A stretch of DNA of 64,000 nt, from contig NZ_CP014206.1 in NCBI RefSeq assembly GCF_001563225.1, positions 1,860,001-1,924,000 on the forward strand, in the 5' to 3' direction. This stretch comes from Pseudodesulfovibrio indicus (GTDB lineage: Bacteria > Desulfobacterota > Desulfovibrionia > Desulfovibrionales > Desulfovibrionaceae). The notes below the pieces were generated by a model. That model did no database searches. It was not told the DNA's origin and worked only from the letters and a program-made list of their open reading frames with translations. The position numbers and the translations under genes are program-made. This document shows, piece after piece, positions 49,811 through 58,724 of the stretch; position 1 is the stretch's first letter, and the number at the start of each line of letters is the position of its first letter.

Positions 49811-50391
49811 CGGGTTGACGAATCCTTGCCCTTGGCCGCCTTCCGGCTGCGCCAGGCGTCCGCCACGAAGACCAGCGACACGAGCTGCTGGGTCATCAGG
49901 ATGGAGTATCCCTGAAGGCCCATCAGCGCGGCGCAGCTGATGTTGCCGAGCATGAACCAGAGGTAGCCCTTCACGTTTTCCTTGGCCATCAGGTAGGTTC
50001 CCATCAGGAACCCGGCGGCTATGCACAGCTCCAGCACCTGTCCGGCGGTGGTGATGCCGCCGAACTCGCGCAGGCTGATCCCCAGCCCCACGATCACCGA
50101 GAGCCGGGCCAGCCGGTCGAGCCAGCGCGGCTCGCCGCCGCGACCGCGCAGGGCGATGATCAGGCCGACGAGCATGGCCGGCGCGCCGCCCGCCTCGACC
50201 GTGGCCGCGATCCAGTTGCGCTCCATGATGAAGACCGTGACCCAGGCGGGCAGCCCGACCAGGAAAACGGTCCAGGACCACAGCCGCCATTTCCGGCTGT
50301 CCTCCGGGGCGGCGCTGCGCTCGGCCCCGGCAAAGCATATCTTGTTGAGCAGGTAACAGGACCCGCCCCATATCTGCAGTATGGTATCCAT
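49807..50391 (-). CDS. Integral membrane protein, PnuC-like
   Basis: 194 residues with about six hydrophobic helices (for example LWSWTVFLVGLPAWVTVFI and LARLSVIVGLGISL). The C-terminal MGTYLMAKENVKGYLWFMLGNIS followed by LVFVADAWRSRK resembles the NMN/vitamin transporter PnuC fold. Substrate residues are not evident, so it could transport a vitamin precursor or be an uncharacterised relative. ATG 50391 has GAGG 10 nt upstream; an earlier TTG is not used. It follows the CDF gene by 101 bp. Confidence 0.6.
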   Translation of the reverse strand: MDTILQIWGGSCYLLNKICFAGAERSAAPEDSRKWRLWSWTVFLVGLPAWVTVFIMERNWIAATVEAGGAPAMLVGLIIALRGRGGEPRWLDRLARLSVIVGLGISLREFGGITTAGQVLELCIAAGFLMGTYLMAKENVKGYLWFMLGNISCAALMGLQGYSILMTQQLVSLVFVADAWRSRKAAKGKDSSTR

Positions 50392-50492
50392 GTGAATATC
50401 CCTCGTCCGGCCCAAAAGGCCGGTGTCGACATTGCAAACGGCATGGGGCGAACCCCATGACCTTTGTCGATGGAGAAAGGGGGGAACCGGGG

Positions 50493-51515
50493 CTATTCGC
50501 CCGATTCGTCCTTTGGAGGGGGCGGAGGGGGCGGCGGCGAGGTCGGGGAGACCGGGGAAAGCGGGGAGTCAGGGGAGATCGCGGGGCAACTGCCGCCAAG
50601 GCTGGCCGAACAGGCGCCGCCCACGGCCTTGCCGTCGTAGGAGGTCTCGCTTTCCAGCGGCTCCACGTGGATGGTCACCTCGGCGCGCGGAAGCTTGGAG
50701 TGGATAAGTTCTTCAATGAGTTCGCACAGTTCATGCGAGTCGTGCACGGTCATTGACCCCGGCACCAGGAGGTGGAAGTCGATGAACCGCTTGGGGCCGG
50801 ACTTGCGGGTGCGCAGCCCGTGGAAGGAGGAATCCTCGCCGGTGTAGCTGCGGATGGCCGTGGCGATGATCTCCAGTTCCCCTTCGGGCAGGGCGTCGTC
50901 CATGAGACCGCCCACGGACCGCTTGAGCAGCCCCACGCCGGTGAAGACGATGTTCACGGCCATGACCAGGGCGATGATCGGGTCGAGGATCTTCCATTCG
51001 GGCATGACGATGATCACGGCCAGTCCGGCCACCAGCCCCACCGAGGTCCAGACGTCGGTGAGCAGGTGTCGGGCGTCCGCCTCCAGGGTGATGGAGTCGA
51101 AGCGGTCCGCGGCCCGGAGCATGATCCGGGCGGTGAGGAAATTGACGGCCGAGGAGACCAGGGCCAGGACCAGGCCGAATCCCAAATGGTCGAGCGGCTG
51201 GGGCGCGAGGAACCGGTGCAGGGCGGCCCAGGCGATGCCGATGGCGGCCACGATGATCAGCACGCCCTCGATACCGCTGGAGAAATACTCGGCCTTGCCG
51301 TGCCCGTAGGCGTGGTCGGAATCCGCCGGGCGCAGGGCGATGGTGATGGCGGTCAGGGCGAGGACGCCCGCCGTGAGGTTGACCAGGGACTCGGTGGCGT
51401 CGGAGAGCAGGCCGACCGAGCCGGTCATGCCCCACGCGCCGAACTTGAGCACCAGGGTCAGGATGGAGGCCCCGATGGAGTAGATGGCGTATCGCTTGGG
51501 TGATCCGCCGATCAT
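50493..51515 (-). CDS. Cation diffusion facilitator (CDF) transporter with Pro-rich tail
   Basis: 340 residues. Six helices include SVGLLSDATESLVN (metal-site HxxxD-like position as DATES) and HAYGHGKAEYFSS; TLEADARHLLTDVWTS holds the second metal site. This is the ZnT/FieF type exporter of Zn, Fe or Mn in exchange for protons. The cytoplasmic CTD ends with LPRAEVTIHVEPLE. The final ~45 residues add a Cys pair and a low-complexity SP-repeat/poly-Pro tail (eight Pro in a row), unusual for the family. It starts 4 bp after plsY, so the two are co-transcribed. Confidence 0.92.
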   Translation of the reverse strand: MIGGSPKRYAIYSIGASILTLVLKFGAWGMTGSVGLLSDATESLVNLTAGVLALTAITIALRPADSDHAYGHGKAEYFSSGIEGVLIIVAAIGIAWAALHRFLAPQPLDHLGFGLVLALVSSAVNFLTARIMLRAADRFDSITLEADARHLLTDVWTSVGLVAGLAVIIVMPEWKILDPIIALVMAVNIVFTGVGLLKRSVGGLMDDALPEGELEIIATAIRSYTGEDSSFHGLRTRKSGPKRFIDFHLLVPGSMTVHDSHELCELIEELIHSKLPRAEVTIHVEPLESETSYDGKAVGGACSASLGGSCPAISPDSPLSPVSPTSPPPPPPPPKDESGE

Positions 51516-51519
51516 GGGA

Positions 51520-52107
51520 TCAGTCCTTCTTCAGCCAGGGGTTTTCCTCGCCGCGCGCCAGCCTGCGGATGTTCTCGCGGTGACGCCAGAAGAGCAGGAC
51601 CATGACCGCCAGGGCCACGGGGATGTACGCGAAGTTGCCGGACAAAAGCATGAGCACCGGCAGGGACAGGGCGAAGGTCAGGGAGCCCATGGACACGTGG
51701 CCGGTGAGCCAGACCATGGCCAGGCAGAGAACGATGGCGATCAAGGCGGGCCAGAAGGAGAGGGCCAGGAACGCGCCCACGGTGGTGGCCACGGCCTTGC
51801 CGCCCTTGAAGCCCATGAAGCAGGAATAGACGTGGCCGAGGATGGCGGCCAGGGCCACCAGGCTCAGCGCCGTGCCCGACTCCACCCAGGAGGCCGCGAA
51901 GGCCACGGGCAAAAGCCCCTTGAGCACGTCGCAGGCCAAGGTGGCGATGCCGTACTTCATGCCGCACAGACGGGCCACGTTGGTGGCTCCGGTGTTCCTG
52001 CTGCCGTCCTGGCGCGGGTCGATGTTGCACCCGGATTTGGCGATGACCAGCCCGAAGGGAATGGAGCCGAGGACATAGGCGAACGCCGCCCAGAAAATCA
52101 ACGTCAT
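51520..52107 (-). CDS. plsY: Acyl-phosphate:glycerol-3-phosphate acyltransferase PlsY
   Basis: 195 residues with five membrane helices and the three PlsY loops: GSIPFGLVIAK, DGSRNTGATNVARLCG, and GFKGGKAVATTVG. It makes lysophosphatidic acid from acyl phosphate. GGAG lies before ATG 52107. It lies upstream of the CDF gene and downstream of the RNB gene on the same strand. Confidence 0.97.
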   Translation of the reverse strand: MTLIFWAAFAYVLGSIPFGLVIAKSGCNIDPRQDGSRNTGATNVARLCGMKYGIATLACDVLKGLLPVAFAASWVESGTALSLVALAAILGHVYSCFMGFKGGKAVATTVGAFLALSFWPALIAIVLCLAMVWLTGHVSMGSLTFALSLPVLMLLSGNFAYIPVALAVMVLLFWRHRENIRRLARGEENPWLKKD

Positions 52108-52354
52108 GAGAATTCTCCGACTTGGGTATCAGGTTTCGGATGTTGTAGCGTTTTTGATGGGATAATGGAAGCCGCTTTGTCGGGGGGCGGTCCCGCCCGT
52201 TCCGTCTCCAAGGCAACCTATGGGGTCAGGCTTTCGAGAGTCGGTCAGCCGTACATTTTTTTTTACCGCGACCGCCCCGCAGTCATATGAGGATACGGCG
52301 AGGGCGCGGCAAGGGCGAAAAAATGCGCCGACGGTCCGCTCTCGGAAGCCGCGC

Positions 52355-54406
52355 CTATTCCTCCAGCGCCTCGCCCAGCCGGATCTCGTTGGTCAGCGGG
52401 TCGATGCGCGAAAAATTGATCTGGAACCGCTGGCCCGGATAGAGCTTGTCCCCGAGCAGTTTCTTGGGCGCGCGGACGTTGATCTGCAGGTGCGGCATGG
52501 ACAGGGTGGCCATGGGCCCGGCCTCGTCCACCAGCACGGCGGGCTGGAACTCGCGGCGGCGCTTGGCCAGGTAGACCAGCTTCCAGTAGCGCGGGCGGAA
52601 CCGCTGCACCGCGCCCACGGCCTGGACGCGCATGTTCAGGTGGATGATCAGCTGGTCCAGCTCGTCCTTGTCGAGCCGGGGCGTCCCGTTGGTCAGGAAG
52701 GTGCAGACCTGGGACATGTTGATCAGGTCCGTGTAGCGGCGCAGGGGCGAGGTGATGGGCGCGTAGGCGGGCACGGCCAGGGCCGCGTGCCGCCGGGGAT
52801 TGGTCTCCAGGGTGGGGGGCAGGAGCAGCTTGACCGAGCGCATGATCTCCGCCGGTTCGCTGAAGATGCCCGCCGCCTCCGGGGGCAGGGCGATGTCCTG
52901 GGTGCGGTGGAGCAGCGGCACTTCGTGGTCCCTGGCCCAGAGCGCCAGCCCGGAGTTGGCCAGGATCATGAATTCGCTGATGACCAGCTCGGAGAGCGGG
53001 CAGGGCGTCTTGACCGAGACCTCCACCGAAGCCTGCGCGCCCTCGCCTTCCAGGGTGACCACCGGCTCCGGCCTGCGGATGACGCACGCGCCCGAGGCGA
53101 GCCGCCGCTCCAGCAGCCGGGTGGCCAGGTCGTGGGCCAGGACCAGGGATTCGTCGGTCCGCGCGGCGATGGCCGCGTCCGCCGCCTCATAGGTGGTGTT
53201 CTCCCGGATGCGGACCCAGGCCGTGCGCGGCTCCACCCGGTCGAGGGCGCCGTCCGGGCCGAGGTGGAAATCCGTGACCAGGGCCGGGCGCGTCTCGCCC
53301 GCCATCAGGCTGTAGAGGCCGGTGCCGAACCGCTCCGGCATCATGTGGCTGGTCCCCTCGGGCAGATACAGGCTGCTCACCCGGTGCTGGACCGCGCGGT
53401 CCAGGCTCGACCCGAAGGTCCAGTGGGCGTCGGGCCGGGCCAGGGCGATGGTCAGCTTGAATCCCTTGCCGTCGCGCTCGATGCGGAAGGCGTCGTCGAT
53501 GTCGCGGGTGGTGGCCGCGTCGATGGAGACCAGGTCTTCCAGCTCCGGTTCTTCGGCCTGATTGGAAAAGGCTTCTTCTATTTCATTGATTTCATTGTTG
53601 AAGGATTGCGACCACTCGTCTCCCCACGCATACTCGGCCTCGTCCAGGTGGTAGTTGTGGTGGGCGGGCAGGACGCCCCAGGTCTGGGCCAGGACCAGGG
53701 CCAGGTGCGGCAGGTCCGGCAGCCCCTTGCTGATGGCCGTCCATATCTTGCGCTCGTTCTCGTCCAGGGTCTGGGCCACCTGGCGGCGCAGGATGCGGGC
53801 CAGCCCCTCGGCCAGTTCCGGGGCCAGGTCGGGACGGGGCTTGCGCCCCTGGTTGTAGGCGGACCACAGGTCCTGGAGCAGGGTCTGGCCCGCGGAGGTG
53901 ATGGCCTCGCGCTCCTTTTCCTCGGCCTGCTGTTGCAGCCGGGCCTCCACCTTGTCGGCGGGATAGATGTCGAACAGCGGGGGGCGGAACTTGAAGTGGG
54001 TCTTGGCCTGGAGCATGGCCCGGCCCAGCGCGGCCAGCCGGTCCGCGTCCGGGTCCTCCCAGAGCAGCCCGGCGAACCAGTCGAGCGGGGCGGACTCCAC
54101 CTCGCCCTGGGCCAGCTCCCAGAGCTCCATGACGTCCAGCCCGGCCTGGATTTCCCCGCGCGCCTCCTGGCGTTCGTTGAGTTCGTTCTGGATGTCCTGG
54201 CGCGAGGCGTCGGCGGACAGCACCGGGCCGGTCCAGGGCAGCAGCCGGGCGGCGGGCAGCTTGGTCTCCCGCTTGTTGATGGTCAGCAGGCGCAGCTTGC
54301 CGGAGGAATCCTCCAGCACCCAGGCGAGCTGGGGTTGGTCGCCGTGCATGAACTCCACCACCGTGCCGGGGCGGATCGAGGGGCCGAATGCGGTTGTCTT
54401 TGCCAT
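52355..54406 (-). CDS. RNB-domain exoribonuclease (RNase II/R family)
   Basis: 683 residues. The RNB catalytic block SIDAATTRDIDDAF supplies the clustered aspartates, and YAPITSPLRRYTDL is the second RNB signature. The C-terminal ~70 residues look like an S1-type OB fold. The ~270-residue N-terminal part lacks obvious cold-shock domains of E. coli RNase II/R and is mainly helical, as in RNB proteins of cyanobacteria and deltaproteobacteria. It degrades RNA 3'-to-5' in the cytosol. Confidence 0.93.
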   Translation of the reverse strand: MAKTTAFGPSIRPGTVVEFMHGDQPQLAWVLEDSSGKLRLLTINKRETKLPAARLLPWTGPVLSADASRQDIQNELNERQEARGEIQAGLDVMELWELAQGEVESAPLDWFAGLLWEDPDADRLAALGRAMLQAKTHFKFRPPLFDIYPADKVEARLQQQAEEKEREAITSAGQTLLQDLWSAYNQGRKPRPDLAPELAEGLARILRRQVAQTLDENERKIWTAISKGLPDLPHLALVLAQTWGVLPAHHNYHLDEAEYAWGDEWSQSFNNEINEIEEAFSNQAEEPELEDLVSIDAATTRDIDDAFRIERDGKGFKLTIALARPDAHWTFGSSLDRAVQHRVSSLYLPEGTSHMMPERFGTGLYSLMAGETRPALVTDFHLGPDGALDRVEPRTAWVRIRENTTYEAADAAIAARTDESLVLAHDLATRLLERRLASGACVIRRPEPVVTLEGEGAQASVEVSVKTPCPLSELVISEFMILANSGLALWARDHEVPLLHRTQDIALPPEAAGIFSEPAEIMRSVKLLLPPTLETNPRRHAALAVPAYAPITSPLRRYTDLINMSQVCTFLTNGTPRLDKDELDQLIIHLNMRVQAVGAVQRFRPRYWKLVYLAKRRREFQPAVLVDEAGPMATLSMPHLQINVRAPKKLLGDKLYPGQRFQINFSRIDPLTNEIRLGEALEE

Positions 54407-54496
54407 GTATCCAGTCGATTGTTTTTTTCGTTAGGGTAAGGGTCCGATTAGCATGAAATGGTTGTCAGCGTAAGACCGTCGGCGTAAGGGGATTGC

Positions 54497-54793
54497 ATGC
54501 AGATTGACCTTATGGAAATTCTCGGCATCGTGGCCGGTTGCTGCACCACGGCATCCTTCGTGCCGCAGGTGGTCCACACCTGGCGGACGCGCTCGGTGGC
54601 CGACCTCTCCCTGCGCATGTATCTCCTGTTCACCCTCGGCGTGGCCCTGTGGCTGGTCTACGGGTTCCACATCGAATCCGTGGCCGTAATCCTGGCCAAC
54701 GGCGTCACCCTGGTCCTGGTCATCGCCATCCTGGGCATGAAGATCGTCTACGGCCGGGTCTCGGACAAGGACTTCGACCGCCGCCCCAAATAA
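54497..54793 (+). CDS. SemiSWEET-type sugar transporter
   Basis: 98 residues with three helices and the PQ-loop signature ASFVPQVVHTWRTRSVADLS near residue 20. SemiSWEETs dimerise to form a bidirectional sugar pore. The third helix ends in a short basic tail. It is divergent from the RNB gene and convergent with the AICAR transformylase gene. Confidence 0.92.
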   Translation: MQIDLMEILGIVAGCCTTASFVPQVVHTWRTRSVADLSLRMYLLFTLGVALWLVYGFHIESVAVILANGVTLVLVIAILGMKIVYGRVSDKDFDRRPK

Positions 54794-54826
54794 AAGGCCT
54801 CGCCGAACTCCTGCCCGGCGAAGCCC
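54792..54826 (-). terminator. Terminator of the AICAR transformylase gene
   Basis: On the - strand, GGGCTTCGCCG pairs with CGGCGAGGCC (one mismatch) and TTTTATTT follows, just past the gene's stop. Confidence 0.7.
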
Positions 54827-54848
54827 TCATTCCTGAAACTCGTCCGCG

Positions 54849-56123
54849 CTAGTGCTTGAAGGAGCGCTGGCCGGTAAAGACCATGGCCACCTGCGGGGTC
54901 GATTCGTTGACTGCTGCGATGACCTCCCAGTCGCGGATGGAGCCGCCGGGCTGGGCGATGGCGGTCACGCCCTGGTCGATGCACAGGTCCACGCCGTCGC
55001 GGAACGGGAAGAAGCCGTCGGACACGACCACGGAGCCGGGCAGTCCGCCCCGCGCCTCGGCCGTGCGCTTTTCGATGTCTTCGAGCTTCGCCTTCATCTC
55101 CGGGTCCTTGATGGCCGCCAGCTTCAGCTCGAACAGGGACTTGCCCAGTTCTTTGGAGGAGAGCAGGTCGGCGTACTTGATGTACGCCTTGGTCACGGCC
55201 AGGAGCACGCAGCCCACCCGGTCCTGCTCGCCGGTGCCGATGGCGGTGGTCACGCCGTCGCGCACGAAGAGCACGGAGTTGGAGGTCACGCCCGCTTCCA
55301 CGGCCCAGGCAAAGAGCAGGTCGTCCGCCTCCTGTTTGGAAGGCGCGCGGGCCACGAACTGGTTGCCGTCCTTCTCGGCCGTGGCCGGGATGAAGTCGTC
55401 CACGGACAGGATGGCGTTGCGGAAGGAGAACTGGAGCACCATGCCGCCGTCGGACAGGGACTTGATGTCCAGAAACGGCATCCGGGAGAGCTTTTCCAGC
55501 TCAAGGATGCCGGGAATGCGCAGGATGCGCAGGTTCTTTTTCTTTTTCAGCTCGGCCAGCGCGTCGTCATCGAATTCGGGCGCGGCCACGACCTCGAAAT
55601 AGACGGAGTTGATCAGTTCCGCCGTGGCCAGGTCGAGCTTGCGGTTGACCACCACGGCCCCGCCGAAGGCGGCGATGCGGTCGGCCTCGAAGGCGCGCTT
55701 GAGGGCAACGGACACGCCCTCTTCGGTCCAGGCCGCGCCGCAGGGGTTGTTGTGCTTGAGGATGAGCGCGGCGGGCTTGGCGGACAGGTACTGAAGGATG
55801 TTCAGGGCGTTGTCCACGTCCGTCAGGTTGGTCTTGCCGGGGTGCTTGCCCGCCTGGAGCATGTGCTCCTCAGTCAGGGCGGAGACCAATCCCTGGCCCT
55901 CGCCGATGAACTTCACGCCGCCGATTTCCAACTGGCCCTTGGCCAGCTCGTACAGCGCGGCGGGCTGGTCCGGGTTCTCGCCGTAGCGCAGTCCCTTGGT
56001 CTCGCCGTCGATCTCCCAGGTCCGCTTGCGGAAGACCAGCTCCTGGTTGCCCAGGGTCAGCTTCATGTCCGCCGGAAAGGGGTCCTGCTGCAAGGTATGG
56101 TACATTTTCTTCAGATCGCTCAT
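54849..56123 (-). CDS. AICAR formyltransferase (C-terminal half of PurH as a separate protein)
   Basis: 424 residues of the AICARFT domain. RYGENPDQPAALYEL, LILKHNNPCGAAW (catalytic Lys-His), AAFGGAVVVN and VVSDGFFPFRDGVD are diagnostic, with the C-terminal GGSIRDWEVIAAVN and TGQRSFKH. It transfers a formyl group from 10-formyl-THF to AICAR. It lacks the cyclohydrolase domain, which is supplied by the gene at 47266-47862. At its C-terminus it matches PurH; at its N-terminus a ~30-residue extension replaces the linker. Confidence 0.95.
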   Translation of the reverse strand: MSDLKKMYHTLQQDPFPADMKLTLGNQELVFRKRTWEIDGETKGLRYGENPDQPAALYELAKGQLEIGGVKFIGEGQGLVSALTEEHMLQAGKHPGKTNLTDVDNALNILQYLSAKPAALILKHNNPCGAAWTEEGVSVALKRAFEADRIAAFGGAVVVNRKLDLATAELINSVYFEVVAAPEFDDDALAELKKKKNLRILRIPGILELEKLSRMPFLDIKSLSDGGMVLQFSFRNAILSVDDFIPATAEKDGNQFVARAPSKQEADDLLFAWAVEAGVTSNSVLFVRDGVTTAIGTGEQDRVGCVLLAVTKAYIKYADLLSSKELGKSLFELKLAAIKDPEMKAKLEDIEKRTAEARGGLPGSVVVSDGFFPFRDGVDLCIDQGVTAIAQPGGSIRDWEVIAAVNESTPQVAMVFTGQRSFKH

Positions 56124-56371
56124 CAGTTCAACTCCCTGTTGTTCCCATGTGAGGTGGCGGTCATAGCACAGCTTCCCTGCACGGGCAATGATTCAGGGGT
56201 GGCCCCGTTTGGAGAGTCAAGCATCCGTTTGAGATAACTGAAACAAAATAATAGCTCTAACGTCGGGATGTGCTATTGTGCAATTGAGTGGAATAAGCAG
56301 GCGGCGTCCTTAGGTCGATTCGACCCTGGAATGGGTTCGACTGGCAGGGAATATTCAATATTGGAGGAAGT

Positions 56372-58078
56372 ATGCACATATTACGCTTCAGGGATTGGGG
56401 GCTTCAGAGCAAGATCCTCAGTTTCTTCCTGGCCGCAGTGGTTCTGGTCCTTTTGGGCCTGCTCGGATATTTCCTGCCCGTTGTGGGTGACTCTCTGATG
56501 CAGGAGAAGCGGACCGCGACCAAGGGCGTGGTCGAGGTCGCCTACGGGGTCATCGACTATTGGGCCAAGAAGGCCGAGAGCGGGGCCATGACCACCGAGG
56601 CGGCCCAGGAGGCGGCCAAGGCGGAGATCGCCACCTTCCGGTACGAGGGCAACGAGTATTTCTGGATCAACGACATGAATCAGGTGATCATCGTTCACGG
56701 CGTCAAGCCCGAGCTGAACGGCAAGGACCTGACGGACATGAAGGACGAGAACGGGGTCTATCTGTTCCAGGAGATGGTCAAGGTGTCCCGCGAGAAGGGT
56801 CAGGGGTTCGTCAACTACAACTGGCCCAAGCCCGGTTCCAGCAAGGCCGAGCCCAAGATCTCCTACGTCCAGCTTTACAAGCCGTGGGGCTGGGTCGTGG
56901 GCAGCGGCATCTACGTCGACGACGTGGATGCCCAGGTGGCCTCGCTGCGCTGGCAGATCCTCATTCCCACCCTGGTGGCCATGGGTATCCTCATCGCCAT
57001 CGTCATGTTCGTGCTGCGTTCCATCACCCGTCCCCTCCAGGAGGCCGTGGAGATATCCGACAGCCTGGCCAACGGCGACCTGACCGTGAACATCGTGTCC
57101 CGCAGCAAGGACGAGGTGGGCAGGCTTACCGAGTCCATGGCCAACATGCTCACGGCACTCAGGGGCGTGGTCGGGGAGGTGACCACCGCGGCGGAACAGG
57201 TGACCTCGGGCAGCGAGGAGCTGGCGTCCTCGGCCATCGAGCTTTCCCAGGGGGCTACGGAACAGGCCTCGGCCGTGGAGCAGGTCTCCGCCGCCATGGA
57301 GCAGATGACCGCCTCCATCGGCCAGAACGCCGACAACGCCCGGACCACCAACCAGATGACCAACCAGGCGGCCGTGGACACCGAGTCCGGCGGCCAGGCC
57401 GTGGTCAAGACCGTGGGGGCCATGAAGCAGATCGCGGAGAAGATCTCGATCATCGAGGACATCGCGCGGCAGACCAACCTGCTGGCGCTCAACGCGGCCA
57501 TCGAAGCGGCGCGCGCGGGCGAGCACGGCAAGGGGTTCGCGGTGGTCGCGGCCGAGGTCCGCAAGCTGGCCGAGCGCAGCGGCTCTTCCGCCTCGGAGAT
57601 CAGCGAACTCTCGACCACCAGCGTGGAAGTGGCGGAAGAGGCGGGCGCACTGCTGGCGCGCATCGTCCCGGACATCCAGAAGACCGCCGAGCTGGTCCAG
57701 GAGATATCCTCGGCCACCAACGAGCAAAACGAGGGCGGCAGCCAGGTCAACGCCGCCATCCAGGATATGGACAAGGTCATCCAGCAGAACGCGGCGGCCT
57801 CCGAAGAAGTGGCGTCCACCGCCGAGGAACTCTCGGCCCAGGCAGTGCTGCTCCAGAAGACCATCCGCTTCTTCAAGCTGGGGCCTTCGGACCATCTGCC
57901 TCCCGCTGCCGGACCCGCCAAGAAGACCAAGGCCAAGGCCAAGGGCGCGCCGCCCAAGCCCCTGGCTGGCAGGCCTGCCGCCAAGTCCGCCCAGAAGCTC
58001 CCGCCCAAGGCGGCTCCTTCCGGCGGCGTGGATCTCGACATGGACGAACTGAGCGACGCCGATTTCGAGCGGTTCTGA
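56372..58078 (+). CDS. Methyl-accepting chemotaxis protein with single Cache domain
   Basis: 568 residues. TM1 (about 17-38) and TM2 (about 200-220) enclose an sCache_2 sensor ([37 protein letters not shown]), then HAMP ([15 protein letters not shown]) and the signalling hairpin [21 protein letters not shown] ~60-residue Lys/Ala/Pro linker leads to an acidic end [15 protein letters not shown]. Such sCache_2 domains often bind small carboxylates. GGAGG precedes ATG 56372. Confidence 0.94.
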   Translation: MHILRFRDWGLQSKILSFFLAAVVLVLLGLLGYFLPVVGDSLMQEKRTATKGVVEVAYGVIDYWAKKAESGAMTTEAAQEAAKAEIATFRYEGNEYFWINDMNQVIIVHGVKPELNGKDLTDMKDENGVYLFQEMVKVSREKGQGFVNYNWPKPGSSKAEPKISYVQLYKPWGWVVGSGIYVDDVDAQVASLRWQILIPTLVAMGILIAIVMFVLRSITRPLQEAVEISDSLANGDLTVNIVSRSKDEVGRLTESMANMLTALRGVVGEVTTAAEQVTSGSEELASSAIELSQGATEQASAVEQVSAAMEQMTASIGQNADNARTTNQMTNQAAVDTESGGQAVVKTVGAMKQIAEKISIIEDIARQTNLLALNAAIEAARAGEHGKGFAVVAAEVRKLAERSGSSASEISELSTTSVEVAEEAGALLARIVPDIQKTAELVQEISSATNEQNEGGSQVNAAIQDMDKVIQQNAAASEEVASTAEELSAQAVLLQKTIRFFKLGPSDHLPPAAGPAKKTKAKAKGAPPKPLAGRPAAKSAQKLPPKAAPSGGVDLDMDELSDADFERF

Positions 58079-58102
58079 TCCCGTTTCTCCCCGGCAACGA
58101 CC

Positions 58103-58135
58103 AAGGGGCGCTCCTCATGGGGGCGCCCTTTTTTT
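58103..58135 (+). terminator. Terminator after the Cache chemoreceptor
   Basis: AAGGGGCGC pairs with GCGCCCTT (one bulged G) around a ~10-nt loop and is followed by seven T. Confidence 0.85.
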
Positions 58136-58231
58136 GTGCGGGTCGCGGTGTGATTTTGCCTTGGCGGTGCGCCTGGATATTTGCTATGAGAAGAGTCCCG
58201 GCATGCGTTTCTCAGCAATCAAGGAATATCG

Positions 58232-58615
58232 ATGTCAGAAAGCTACATGGAAAAGGCGCTCTTGAAGCTGGCCCGTCAGATCAATGCCTACGACGAGGCC
58301 TCGCTCATGAGCTTGTGGGAAAAATACGCCGAGAAGGTCCGCCATTTCGAGCCCACCAAGCGGTGGGAGGAAGCGGTCCTGGTGTTCAACCTCATTCAGT
58401 CCACCCGCCTCAAGAACCAGCTGTTCAACTACAACTGGGCGCAGTCCCGCCAGCCCGGGGAGCCCCCGGTGGAGCTGGACCTGGCCGCCCTGACCGCCCC
58501 GGAGAAGAACGCCGGGCGTCTCCGCGACGCCGAAGACGACGCACCCGAACCCGTGACGGAGAAGAAGGACCGCCGGGGCAAACTGCTCACCCTGACCCCG
58601 AAGAACGGCAAATAA
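58232..58615 (+). CDS. Small conserved-looking protein of unknown function (127 aa)
   Basis: I do not recognise this protein. The first ~65 residues are helical (LLKLARQINAYDEASLMSLWEKYAEKV, WEEAVLVFNLIQSTRLKNQLFNYNWAQS), the rest a Pro/Glu/Lys-rich, probably disordered tail. There is no signal peptide. AAGGA precedes ATG 58232. It sits ahead of purA after a terminator, so it may have its own promoter. Confidence 0.75.
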   Translation: MSESYMEKALLKLARQINAYDEASLMSLWEKYAEKVRHFEPTKRWEEAVLVFNLIQSTRLKNQLFNYNWAQSRQPGEPPVELDLAALTAPEKNAGRLRDAEDDAPEPVTEKKDRRGKLLTLTPKNGK

Positions 58616-58724
58616 CCGGTCCGCTGGCCGGTTGACAGGCGCGCCTGTTTATATTTACGGAACATAACCGTTTGTGCGCGCATTCCAAGCCGGTCGGAAA
58701 TTCCGGCATTTCAAGGAGCTGACA

